From Azolla caroliniana (lineage: Eukaryota > Polypodiophyta), in contig JBHGNT010000012.1 of assembly GCA_043228905.1 (NCBI GenBank), forward strand, positions 14,508,001 to 14,572,000: a DNA stretch of 64,000 nt, given 5' to 3'. Below are positions 46,827 to 55,973 of the stretch, piece by piece. Position numbers and translations under genes: made by a program. The notes beneath the pieces are model-generated. The model searched no databases and was not told where the DNA came from. It was given only the letters and a program-made list of their open reading frames with translations. Numbering within the stretch: position 1 is the stretch's first letter; each line of letters opens with the position of its first letter.

Positions 46827-47100
46827 GAGGTCGTTGCCTCTATTGTAACCGCTGCCTGTGGCGAAGATAGAAAGCTCGAGGTCGTTGCTTCGGTGCTTTA
46901 CCATTTATACATTCTAACATAGTGATAGTTTGCAGTCTGTGGGCTGCCGTGGTTTTTTCCCTAGTTTGGGTTTTTCCACGTTAACATCCTGTGTTCTCTT
47001 CTCTCCATTGTGTCGTGCATTCATTCCCGTTTTTTCTGTGTTTTGATTCTAAGCTCGGTTGTGGCTGAGCGTTGTTCATCGGGAGCGTGTGTTCCTGTCA
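46440..47100 (+). repeat. Solo LTR of the copia-2 family
   Basis: The 661-bp segment starts AGTTGGGAGACAGGTCCCTC, where copia-2 has TGTTAGGAAACAGGTCCCTC, and ends GGAGCGTGTGTTCCTGTCA like the copia-2 LTR. The first base is A in place of the conserved T. It has a TATAAATATGACTTAGGGC promoter region, a GA microsatellite near 46787-46822 and three degenerate units with ACCGGATGAGGAGTACCCG. No internal element sequence remains, so recombination between LTRs removed it. Confidence 0.9.
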
Positions 47101-48247
47101 GTTCGGAGGCCGATCACGTTCACGCCGGATCCTCCATTGATAATCGTGCCAGGTAGCTCCTTTCCCTTCATGATGGCTGTGATTGCTGGACTACTTGTGT
47201 CCACCACTGCCGGTCCTTCCTCCGGATTTGAAAAGAATGCTAGAGCCGGTGGTGTGTCAGCTGTCGTCCTTCTGGTCTTCAGTCCTTCTGTGAAGCAGGG
47301 TACCAGTTGCAATAGCCGGCCTAACGGCAACGTTATTTGGCATTCTTGTAACGTCTGCCAGGTTGGGTTTTCGGGTTGCCCCGGGCCGGTGAGCTCTTCG
47401 GCATTCTCCTTCTGTTGTTCGAGCTCTGCCGCATTCCGCTCATTTGCCTTCTTCACCCATTCGGTTGCCTGCTTCCAGATGGCTTCTTGATTTTCCCACT
47501 CCGTGGCTTTGGCTTTTGATCTTGTAGTGACTTGTTGTATGTCCGCGACTTCCGTGTTTACCATGTTCACCGCTGGTCGGTTGTCGTAGCTCTTCGCCAA
47601 ACATTGATTATTATAGTGGCCCTCTTGCCGGCAATAATAGTAGTACAGCTTTCGGGTGTTGCCGGATTCGGCGTGTGTGTTTGGTGGCGGACCGGGGGCA
47701 AGTGTTTGCTTTTGGCCTGGTTGGCTGCTTGGGGCGCCCTTTTCCGGTTCTCGTGGATGACCCCCCTTTTTGTTGAAATGACGTTTCTTATTGAAATTCT
47801 TTTTGTTGCGGTATCCTTGCCGGGGCTGGTCGTCATCCTTGTCATAGTTGTCCCGTCGGTGGTTGTAACCAGGGGAGTGATCCCGGTTATATCTTTCATA
47901 CCGTCCATTATAGTCCCGATATCTATACTGTCTATCATACCGGTCATACGCGTCTCTTCGATCGCTATACTAGATATATTGTGCCAGCTGGTAGCGCTCC
48001 TCTCGCCGCTAGCATTCTTCTTCTTCCTCCCGGTTGCTCCGTGGTTCAATTTTTCGAACCGGTGCTGCTTGTCGATTTAACAAGTTATACTCACACCGTT
48101 CCATTGTGTGACTTCTGGAGTGGCAGAGCAAGCATTGGGAACGCATGGTGCATTCGAGCGCCGAATGTCCGGCATTCAGGCATATCGTACATTGCACTGC
48201 TTGCCGGAAACGGAGGTCCTCTTCTATCGGTAGCGTACGTTGAAGTG
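47101..48247 (-). pseudogene. Gypsy-M gag C-terminal part and protease
   Basis: Starting at the gypsy-P insertion, the minus strand reads two CCHC knuckles (CTICLNAGHSALEC and CLLCHSRSHTMERC), then a stretch dominated by Arg, Tyr and Asp, then a basic segment (NKKNFNKKRHFNKKG), a third knuckle-like CRQEGHYNNQC lacking its first Cys, an Ala/Glu-rich helix region and the start of the aspartic protease, INGGSGVNVIGLRT. The protease has N where D is expected before GGSG. The 46440-47100 solo LTR splits the protease. Several stops are present. Confidence 0.82.
48243..48247. repeat. Target-site duplication of gypsy-P, left copy
   Basis: AAGTG is repeated at 53765-53769. Removing gypsy-P rejoins the gypsy-M gag (TMRAL followed by QRTLP). 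Confidence 0.95.
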
Positions 48248-48703
48248 TGTTACCCGGCTGGCAAGAAGGCTTAAGGAGGTCCAAACCAGAGTGTGAAAGG
48301 AATAGTTTATTCTGGAACTGTTGTAATTAGTAGTCTTAATATATATTAATATATGAGAAGATGTGGACGGACGGACCGGAATCGGTATGCCGATCCGGAT
48401 CCGGACCGATCCCGAAAAGGTGCCGGTTGGCACCGTTTTGTATTTCGCACCAGAGACCTATATAAAGGCCTGGTTACAATGTAATCGACATCGGATAATT
48501 AATAGAACTTATTGCCTTAATCTTTATTGATTACCGTTTTGTACTCATTGTTATACCTTACGCATGTTAATGATGTGTTGCTAAGTAACCGATTAAGGTC
48601 TAATTAAGCATTGTGTAGCAAGTCATTCTGCTGTAACACCCTTTGGTGAAGTGTCTTAAGTGGACACCCTGTGTTAGGCTGTTGTCCGGCCCTAGGATTA
48701 ACA
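48248..48703 (+). repeat. 5' LTR of gypsy-P
   Basis: This 456-bp LTR runs from TGTTACCCGGCTGGC to CCTAGGATTAACA, with a TATATAAA box at 48459-48466. Confidence 0.95.
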
Positions 48704-48709
48704 CAGTTT

Positions 48710-48726
48710 TTGGCGACCACGATTCC
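48710..48726 (+). other. Primer binding site of gypsy-P
   Basis: TTGGCGACCACGATTCC occurs six bases after the LTR. The identical sequence follows the gypsy-M 5' LTR (54893-54909, minus strand). It is not the initiator-Met type; the tRNA is not identified here. Confidence 0.7.
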
Positions 48727-48758
48727 TGCACAATCGCAGTGAACAATGGCAGGAATGA

Positions 48759-50213
48759 ATGACTAGCCCAACAGACGACCCGGTTACGGAGAGAGCACGA
48801 AGACTTGCTGAATGGCGCAGGCGGCAGGAGGCTTTCCAGCAAGCAGTGGAAGAAATCCGATCAGATCGATCATTCTCCAAAGTGATCTAGAAAGGGGCGG
48901 AGGAGTCGCTCCATCTGCAGCAAAATGCCTACCCGGACGAAGGAAGCAGCTTAAGCAGCCTCCGGGAAGCGGAATCCCTTCTCCAGGCCTTGGCCGGAAG
49001 AGAGGGCGAATCCGAACCATTTTCAGTGCTGGAATCAGATTCAGAAGGGGGTTACAGCGCGCACACGAACTATCACAGCAGTAACGACACCCCAGGAGGA
49101 CTGGAGGACGAGGAGTCGGATACATTACCAACACCGGAACCAGAGTTGTCAAACCAGGAACCCCCGACACTAGACGTGGAGTAACCTCCGGAGACGGAAG
49201 AAGACCGGCAAAGACCTCCGACGCCGACGGAACAACAGGAAAGACCACCGACACCGCCAGCCCGCGTACCGACACCGGACGACGACATGCCGTTCCAGGC
49301 TCATGTTCACGCATTTCAACAAACATGGGAGGCGAACCATGTGTCACAACGGTTAACCGCGGCCAAAGAGGAACGATCGAAGATAGCCGAATTCGGCGTG
49401 ACATTGGAAGGACCGGCCGCCCGATGGCACTGGACGTAGGACCCCAGCACCATCACCACCTTTGCGGACCTGAAAGATAAATTCTTGCACTTCTTTCAGA
49501 AGGAGGTGAACAAGAGAGAAATGGTGGGCCTATTTTGTACCATCCGGCAGGACCCTAAGGAGAGCATTCCGCAGTTTGTCATCCGGTTTCAACGGATGCA
49601 CAGTCAGCTTACCCGTGCACCTCCGGAGGAAGAAACACGGGCTATATTCTTAGACGCGCTCCGGGAACCTCTACGAACGGTATGCACGGTCATTGACTTT
49701 CGCAGAAGCACCGTCAAGCAGGTCATCGGCCGGGTTAGAGAAATGGAGAAAACGAGCTCTTGGCTAACAATGGGAGCCCTCCAACGAGCGTTACCAACCG
49801 ATGAGGATCTCCGGTTCCGGCAAGCAATCCAATGCACGACCTGCTTGAATTCCGGACACTCGTCACTAGAGTGCACAATGCGAACGCATTGCTTACTCTG
49901 CCAAACTACGAGCCACACGATGGACCGGTGCGAATATAACTTATTGAATCGGCAAACACCACCAGTCCGGCAAATCGAGCCACGTAGCAGCCGAGACGAA
50001 GAAGACGAACGTTGGCGGCAAGAGGAGCGATATCGACCGGCACAGGATGTCCGGTACGACGATCGGCGAGACAACTATGACCGGTACAAGAGATATGACA
50101 GGTACCGAGACTACAATGGACGGTACGAGAATCACAACCGGGATCACTCCCCCGGGTATCACCAACGACGGAAAGATTACGGGAGATATGACGACCAACA
50201 AAAAGAACTTTAA
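48759..50213 (+). pseudogene. Gypsy-P gag
   Basis: One frame from ATG at 48759 has in-frame TAG/TAA stops at 48888, 49182 and 49437 and then stays open to 50213. It has an acidic, Pro/Thr-rich N-terminal third (repeated PTPE-like phrases), the gypsy gag domain (FLHFFQKEVNKREMVGLF, FVIRFQRMHSQL, VIDFRRSTVKQVI), two CCHC knuckles starting at about residues 359 and 378 (CTTCLNSGHSSLEC, CLLCQTTSHTMDRC) and an Arg/Tyr/Asp-rich tail with many RYD and YDR repeats. A frameshift near 50205 separates it from the following basic segment. The open 49485-50213 part could still be translated from an internal ATG, but I do not assume it. Confidence 0.85.
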
Positions 50214-50500
50214 TAAAAAACGACATTTCAAAAAAGGGAGCCAACCACGTGAACCGGAAAAAGCGCCTCAAGTAGCCAACCGGACCAAAGCCCCGCGGTT
50301 ACCATAGGTCCTCCACCGGGTACAGGAAACAATGCCGAATCCAGCAATACCCGGAAAGCATATTCTATTATTGCCGGCAAGAAGGACATTATAGTAATCA
50401 ATGTCCAGCAAAGAGCTATGACAAGCGACTGGCAGTAAACATGGTAGTCGCCGAAGTCGCAGACCTGCAATAGGTTACCACAAGGTCGAAGGGCAAGAGA
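50214..50500 (+). pseudogene. Gypsy-P gag end and deletion junction
   Basis: In shifted frames this segment matches the gypsy-M gag end: a basic NKKNFNKKRHFKKG, a degraded third knuckle (YYCRQEGHYSNQC), then DLQ*VTTRSKG. Immediately after the sequence for SKGK the match moves to the ORF2 coiled coil (ETEIERLKEEL). The pol deletion junction therefore lies near 50497-50505. Confidence 0.75.
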
Positions 50501-51576
50501 CGGAAATCGAAAGGCTGAAGGAAGAACTCTGTCAACAGAAGGACCGGGAGGACCGCGCGCGCCGGCAGATCAACCAAAGGCTGAAGTAGAAGACCGATGA
50601 TTTTGATCATCTGCATCGGGACTACAAGCAACTGGAGGCGGAGTATAAGCAACAGCAGGAAAGGCTGGCGGAGCTCCGACAAGAAGTTGATAGGGCCACA
50701 ACGACACTCGCCGAAGAACGAGATGAGAGTTCCAAGCTATTGCAGGAAGCGGCGATGGACCGGATGGAGCTCCACAAGCAGAACCATGAAGAAAAGGAAA
50801 GGGTGACAATGGTGTTACTGAGGTTGCAAATAACCTATCAAAGTCAATTGTCGCATTATAGGGAGCAGGAGGCGGACACAGTCCAAATCATCAAGCAATT
50901 GAAAGAGGAGCAACAAGCCGCAGAAAATAAATCACGGATGGGAATTGAACGGATCCAGTGCATCCTCCGATCATGGCTCACCAAGACCAAAAGCTTGATT
51001 GACGAGAGCTTTGTGCGATGGTGGATGAAATGGGTGCAGAATACGGCGGAACTCCAATTGCTCAAGGCGAACGTGGAAAACCGGCGGAAGGAGGGTGACG
51101 ATTGTTATACGCTGACATCGGAGGACTTCACCGCCATAAGGGATTAGTTGGCCGAATATTTCACAGCCCTTGCGGATGAACAATTGGTGCAGGTCCGGTA
51201 GCTCGTAGCTCAACTGGACGACGATCGGCTGGAAGCTCAAATCCAGTTTGAGAGCTATGAGCGGTCCCAGCTTCGGGAAGAAAAAGCGAGGAAGGCGGCA
51301 ACGGTCAACCTTAGTGATGAGGAACCGTCGCCGGTACAAGGACCAGACGGGGACTAGGCCGGGGTCAATCAGCCAGAGACAACTCTGACGGAGGAACCAA
51401 TGAAGGAAATGTTGGAGCCAGAGCGACAAACGGAGCCGCAACCCCAAATGGAGAAGGAACAAACGGAGCAGCCACAGCCACAAACGGAACAACAGCCACA
51501 ACAACAACAACAGATTCCCGACGAGCCATTGGAAATTCTGGAGCAAAGCATTCTGGACATTTTGGATGAAGCGTAA
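50500..51576 (+). pseudogene. Gypsy-P ORF2, C-terminal coiled-coil half
   Basis: In the frame that ends at the TAA at 51574-51576 this reads ERLKEELCQQKDREDRARRQ, the long coiled coil, RIQCILRSWLTKTKSLIDES, EDFTAIRD, LDDDRLEAQIQFESYE, NLSDEEPSPVQG, a Gln/Pro/Glu tail and LEQSILDILDEA. It matches the gypsy-M ORF2 end. There are stops near 50587, 51146, 51200 and 51356. Both copies keep the C-terminal LEQSILDILDE motif. Confidence 0.8.
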
Positions 51577-51630
51577 AAGGGCCGGATAATGGGTTCGACG
51601 TACAAGGTACTGTCCCACGGGCGTGCCATG

Positions 51631-52068
51631 TGTTACCCGGCTGGCAAGAAGGCTTAAGGAGGTCCAAACCAGAGTGTGAAAGGAATAGTTTATTCCGGAA
51701 CTGTTGTAATTAGTAGTCTTAATATATATTAATATATGAGAAGATGTGGACGGACGGACCGGAATCGTTATGCCGATCCGGATCCGGACCGATCCCGAAA
51801 AGGTGCCGGTTGGCACCGTTTTGTATTTCGCACCGAAGACCTATATAAAGGCCCGGTTACAGTGTAATCGACATTGGATAATTAATAGAACTTATTGCCT
51901 TAATCTTTATTGATTACCGTTTTGTACTCATTGTTATACCTTACACGTGTTAATGATGTGTTGCTAAGTAACCGATTAAGGTCTAATTAAGCGTTGTGTC
52001 GCAAGTCATTCTGCCGTAACACCCTTTGGTGAAGTGTCTTAAGTGGACACCCTGTGTTAGGTTGTTGT
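51631..52068 (+). repeat. 3' LTR of gypsy-P, main part
   Basis: It matches the 5' LTR from TGTTACCCGGC to TTAGGTTGTTGT, then breaks at about 52068. The final bases CCCTAGGATTAACA are found at 53751-53764. Confidence 0.92.
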
Positions 52069-52069
52069 T

Positions 52070-52587
52070 CGTTGCTCTTCCCCGCTTCTTGGTCTGGACG
52101 GGCTCGACCGGTGGCGCCAATAGGGTGAGCCATTGCATCACCGCATGCCATATTTTCCGGCCTTCCTTGCCGTCTTTTCCTCTTACGATATCAATAGCTG
52201 TACACAACCCATCGGCGATCAACACCGGCCAATCCACCTTGACTCCTTCGTACGTCGCGATAATCAAGCCTGCTCGGTTCTGAGGCATAACGGGGGGTCG
52301 AGGGTATACGTGGTCGAACTCATGGAGTACACGGCCAATTTCGCGGAATAACATGTCTTCGCCGCCCTATGTCTTGTAGCCTTTGTTGGCGAGAGAATAC
52401 TCACCGAAATATTTGATGAGCTGCTCGGAGCTAGGATTGTCGATCGTGTAGATGCCCCCCTCCGGAAGGCCTGTTAACGCACGGATCGCCTCCTCCGCGA
52501 TCACCTTTGTGTCGATTTCTTTGATAATCTTTTCGGCCTCCTTGTGTGGCGCCGCCTCCATGATCGTCAAGAAACCCTCCAGCCCGT
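52070..52587 (-). pseudogene. ORF2 conserved N-terminal region, second copy
   Basis: The minus strand reads LEGFLTIMEAAPHKEAEKII, LPEGGIYTIDNPSSEQLIKYF, one TAG (YKT*GGED), RPPVMPQNRAGLIIATYEG, then DWPVLIADGLCTA and WLTLLAPPVEPVQTKKRGRA. It is close to the gypsy-M ORF2 but keeps W where gypsy-M has a stop, which helps define the true protein. Confidence 0.75.
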
Positions 52588-53221
52588 TGTCGTGAAGATT
52601 ATCGTCCACAAGCGGAAACCCGAGCAATGAGGGCCAAAGAGCGATGTGCAACGTTGCACACGTACATAATGTATTTGTAATAGTAATAAAGGTATAAAGG
52701 TGATGTGGTTGAACGCACATCCATGCGAGAGAGAGAGAGAGGTACTATGCGGTACATAGGCACCAAGTTGTTTGTGAGGAGGTGGGAGTTAAGGGGCCAT
52801 CAATCTCACCCTCCCCCAAATCAAGGCAAATATCCCCTTTGAATGAAAGGGGATATTTTAGTCTCACTTTTGTAAGCGGTCTTCCTCCTTGTGCTATAAA
52901 AGGAGAGAGAAGGCACCATTGTGGGGGTTGCCTATTTTGAGTGTGCGAGGTATACCACGTAGGTCGAGCGTTGGGGTTAGGGTTTCGAGTAGTCATTTGG
53001 TGCGGCCTACGCGGCCACCATTTTGTAATCGTTCATTTCATTTTAATATATCTTGTTGATCTTCTTGTCTCCATCTTCCTCTTGTTCGAGTTAATCTCTT
53101 GTTCATTCTTCTCCTTCTTGAGCAAAGCTTCCATTCCATGTCTGATTCCTTCTCCTCTACTCCCTAGTCCAAGACCCCCGTGGTCCCGCCTTTCTCCACG
53201 CACACGCGTAACAATGCGACA
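52588..53221 (+). repeat. Solo LTR of the gypsy-A family
   Basis: It begins TGTCGTGAAGATTATC and ends ACGCGTAACAATGCGACA (TGTCG/CGACA ends). The gypsy-A 3' LTR at 61851-62335 starts and ends alike (TGTCGTGAAG and CGTAACAACGCGACA). A TATAAAAGG box is near 52896. It interrupts ORF2 between RQH and GLEGF. The flanking duplication is imperfect. Confidence 0.8.
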
Positions 53222-53463
53222 CGGTGTTGCCGTAGCCATTTCTTAGCGGCTTCAGATAGTGTTTGGCAGTCCATCTCTGCATCGAGGTCGGAGAGCGTTG
53301 GCGAGGTTTGATGGTGGGGAGAGTGTGAGAGAGAAAGTTCTGAGTGAGGGGGTTCTCTATGCGCGAGCTCTCTTCGATTGATCTTCAGGCGTCTGTTTGT
53401 GTTTGTTCTCCTTGGTTCGCGAAAGGAGAAGGTCTCGATGCGTGGGGGTTTTTCTCTCTACAT
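53222..53463 (-). pseudogene. ORF2 start region, second copy
   Basis: It reads M-stop-REKPPRIETFSFREP, then SPTLSDLDAEMDCQTLSEAA and KKWLRQH, aligning with the gypsy-M start MQQEDPRHIETLTFREQ and SEAAKKWLRQH. The second codon is a stop here. This supports the ATG at 42698 as the true ORF2 start. Confidence 0.65.
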
Positions 53464-53764
53464 CTTAGCGCCTTTTTCGAGCCTCCGCATGTGCAAGTCG
53501 TGTACTATAATAGCATTGCGTACCATGTGGTGGTGGTTTAATGTCTTATTCATAGCCTCCTCGTACCTTTTCGACGTGCCTCTTTACTCCTCGTTTGCAT
53601 GGCCGTTTCCACCACTCCTTTCCATGATTTCTTTGATTTGCTGTTTTTTTTAAAAAAAATTTTTTATCTATTATAAAATTAATTGTGTGGTAAATTTTTT
53701 CCGGTCCTATCAGACCCTTACCCGAAACGCGCACCTTGCCGGCCTCTTGACCCTAGGATTAACA

Positions 53765-53769
53765 AAGTG
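53765..53769. repeat. Target-site duplication of gypsy-P, right copy
   Basis: AAGTG, same as 48243-48247. Confidence 0.95.
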
Positions 53770-54860
53770 CGCGCATGGTTAGCCATGAACTCGAGTTTTC
53801 CATTTCTCGAACTCGGTCAATCACTTGATTTATGCTGTTGGTGCGGAAATCGATGACGGTGCACACCGTCCTTAAGGGTTCCCGGAGTGCTGCTAAGAAT
53901 ATGGCCTTTATTTCTTCCTCTGGTGGTGTTCGGCTGAGCTGACTATGGATCCGTTGGAATCGGATGACAAACTGTTGGATGTTCTCCGTTGGTTCCTGCC
54001 GGATACTGTAAAATAAGCCGACCATTTCCCGCTGGTCCATCTCCTTGTGGAAGAAATGCAAGAACTTTGTCTTTAATGTTTCAAACGTGGGGATGGTGTT
54101 GGGATCCTGTGTTCGGTGCCATTTGGTGGCCGGTCCCTCCAAGGTCATGTTGAACTCTGCCCATTTTGAGTGTTCCTCTTCAGCTGCATTTAAGCGTTGG
54201 GACACATGGTTCGCCTCCCAGGTCTGCTAAAACGCATGGATCATCCCGATATTTGGGGTATTGGAACGACATATCGTCATCTGGTGTCGGTACACGGGCT
54301 GGTGGTGTCAGTGGGTTTTCCTGGTCTTCTGTCGCCGTCAGAGGTCTTTCCTGCTCCTCTTGCGGTGTCAGAGGCTTCTCCTCCTCGACTTTCGGTGTCG
54401 GAGGTCTCTCGTCCTTGACTTCTGGTTCCGGAGTGTGGTCGACTTCCGGTATCAGATGTTCCAGCCTTGTCGATTCTGGTTCTGGTGTCGGCAAAGTATC
54501 CGACTCCTCGTCCTCTAGTCCGCCTGGGGTGTTGTTACTGCGGCGGTAGTTCGTTTGCACGCTGTATTCCCCATCCGAACCCGATTCAAATGCCAAAAAT
54601 GCTTCGGATTCGCCTGCCCCCGCTGCCAATGCTTGGAGAAGGGATTTCGTTTCCCGGAGGCTGCTTAGGCTGCTTCCTTCGTCCGGGTAGGCGTTTTGTG
54701 GTAGTTGAAGTGATTCCTTGGCCACTCTCAGGATCACTTTCGAAAATGAGCGATACGCTCTAATTTCTTCAACCGCTTGCTAGAAAGCCTCTCGCTTCCT
54801 CAGCTGTTCAGCAAGTCACCTTGCTCGCTTCGTAACTGGGTCGTTCGTTGGTCGCGTCAT
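53770..54860 (-). pseudogene. Gypsy-M gag, N-terminal part
   Basis: From ATG at 54860 (MTRPTNDPVTK) the minus strand has two early stops, then SLQLPQNAYPDEGSS, an acidic region with repeated (E)RPPTP/PLTP phrases, a frameshift near 54200, and the gag domain (FLHFFHKEMDQREMVGLFY, FVIRFQRIHSQL, VIDFRTNSINQVI, SSSWLTMRAL). The gypsy-P insertion cuts it at 53769; it resumes at 48247. Confidence 0.85.
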
Positions 54861-54915
54861 CCATTCCCGCCGATGTTTGCTGTGATTGTGCAGGAATCGT
54901 GGTCGCCAAAAACTG

Positions 54916-55363
54916 TGTTAATCCTTAGGGCCGGACAATGGCCTAACATAGGGTGACTTCGGAAGACAGTTCACCAAAGGGGTGTTATGGCGAGATAACT
55001 TAAGACACAACGATTAATCCGATTTAATTGGCTACTTAGCAATAAGGCATTCACTTAATACACGCGTAAGATATAACAAGTAAGACAAAACGGTAATCAA
55101 TACATGAAGATAAAACAAGAAGCTTATATTAATTCTCCGTTAAAGTTTTACATTGTAACCGGGCCTTTATATAGGTCACCAGTGTTGTGTACAAAACGGT
55201 GCCAACCGGCACCTATTCGGAATCGGTCCGGATCCGAATCGGCATACCGATTCCGGTCCGTCCGTTCACTACATAATTATAATCTACTTTACTTAATTAA
55301 ATATATTCCGAATAACCATCCCTTTCACATTCTGGTCTCTGCTCCTTTGCTGGCCGGGTAACA
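54916..55363 (-). repeat. 5' LTR of gypsy-M
   Basis: This 448-bp LTR runs on the minus strand from TGTTACCCGGCCAGC (55363) to GGATTAACA (54916). TATATAAA on the minus strand lies at 55166-55173. The primer site follows at 54909-54893. Confidence 0.94.
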
Positions 55364-55368
55364 GCAAG
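55364..55368. repeat. Target-site duplication of gypsy-M, right copy
   Basis: GCAAG, same as 39070-39074. Confidence 0.93.
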
Positions 55369-55973
55369 GAGCAAGTCGGGTATTGTATTGTCTCGTGTCC
55401 GGTGTGCATGATCAAATGCTCAGCTACATCAAGGATGCAAATACGCCCAAGGAGGCCTGGGAAAATCTACGAAAGATTTTCGCCAGAAGTACCACAGCTT
55501 GTAAGTTGCAGCTCCGGCAAGAGTTGAACAACATTCGACAAAGAGACATGTCGGTTATGGACTACACCATCAAGATAAAGGAGATTTGCGATGCACTCGG
55601 GTCCATTAACGTGATGGTGGATGAAGATGAGATGGTACAAATCTGCCTTGGTGGTCTAGCGCAAAGGTACGGGCCAATCCGGACAACGATCTGCACCTGG
55701 GAGAAACCATCGACCTTCTTTGACTTGCAATCGATGCTGATGGTCGAAGAAAACCACGTGAGTGGGTCAAGGACAACTCAATCAGATGGCCGGATGCTAT
55801 ACACAGAGAAGAATTAGCCCCATGGACGTGGTGGACGAGGTGGGTCAGCACGCAATGGAGGCGGCTGACATGAGCAGGACCGGAGGCATTGAGGTTGTGC
55901 CGAAAGCAGTTCCGAACCCTCCACAAGCAGGGGGAGTCAAAGCGGCGCCAGGAACCGGCAAGGAAAGGCCAAC
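55369..55973 (+). pseudogene. Copia-H gag, main part
   Basis: The frame reads VLYCLVSGVHDQMLSYIKD, TPKEAWENLRKIFA, MSVMDYTIKIKEICDALGS and GGLAQRYGPIRTTI, typical of copia gag, and ends at a stop at 55817. The linker to the knuckle is out of frame. Confidence 0.85.

Larger units (their letters stand above)
52069..53749 (-). repeat. Antisense ORF2 fragment inserted in the 3' LTR of gypsy-P
   Basis: On the minus strand this stretch holds a pol-ORF2 spacer (53464-53749), an ORF2 start (53463-53222) and, after an intervening solo LTR, the conserved ORF2 region (52587-52070) ending at KKRGRATNN. It is not a full element: it lacks LTRs and a visible TSD. It could come from template switching during reverse transcription or from a repair event that captured a related copy. 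Confidence 0.7.
48248..53764 (+). mobile_element. Gypsy-P: pol-less derivative of the gypsy-M family, nested in gypsy-M
   Basis: It has a 5' LTR (48248-48703), the same primer site as gypsy-M, gag, a fused C-terminal part of ORF2 and a 3' LTR that begins at 51631. The last bases of that LTR are at 53750-53764, after a 1.7-kb antisense insertion. Perfect TSD AAGTG. Protease, RT, RNase H, integrase and the N-terminal half of ORF2 are deleted. The comparable LTR parts differ at about 13 of 445 bases (about 3%), younger than the host gypsy-M as the nesting requires. Confidence 0.92.
39075..55363 (-). mobile_element. Gypsy-M: large Ty3/gypsy element with an extra 3' ORF
   Basis: On the minus strand the order is 5' LTR (54916-55363), a non-Met primer site, gag, protease, RT, RNase H, integrase, a short spacer, an extra ORF (ORF2) and the 3' LTR (39075-39522). 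TSD GCAAG flanks it. I count about 28 differences between the two 448-bp LTRs (about 6%), so it is the older of the two gypsy copies here. Gypsy-P (48248-53764) and a solo LTR (46440-47100) are inserted in it. All genes carry stops. Confidence 0.92.

Noticed and set aside
39075-55363. Two separate gypsy elements, one from each minus-strand LTR
   Set aside because: Identical 5-bp flanks GCAAG at the outer ends and restored host frame show one element with a nested insertion.
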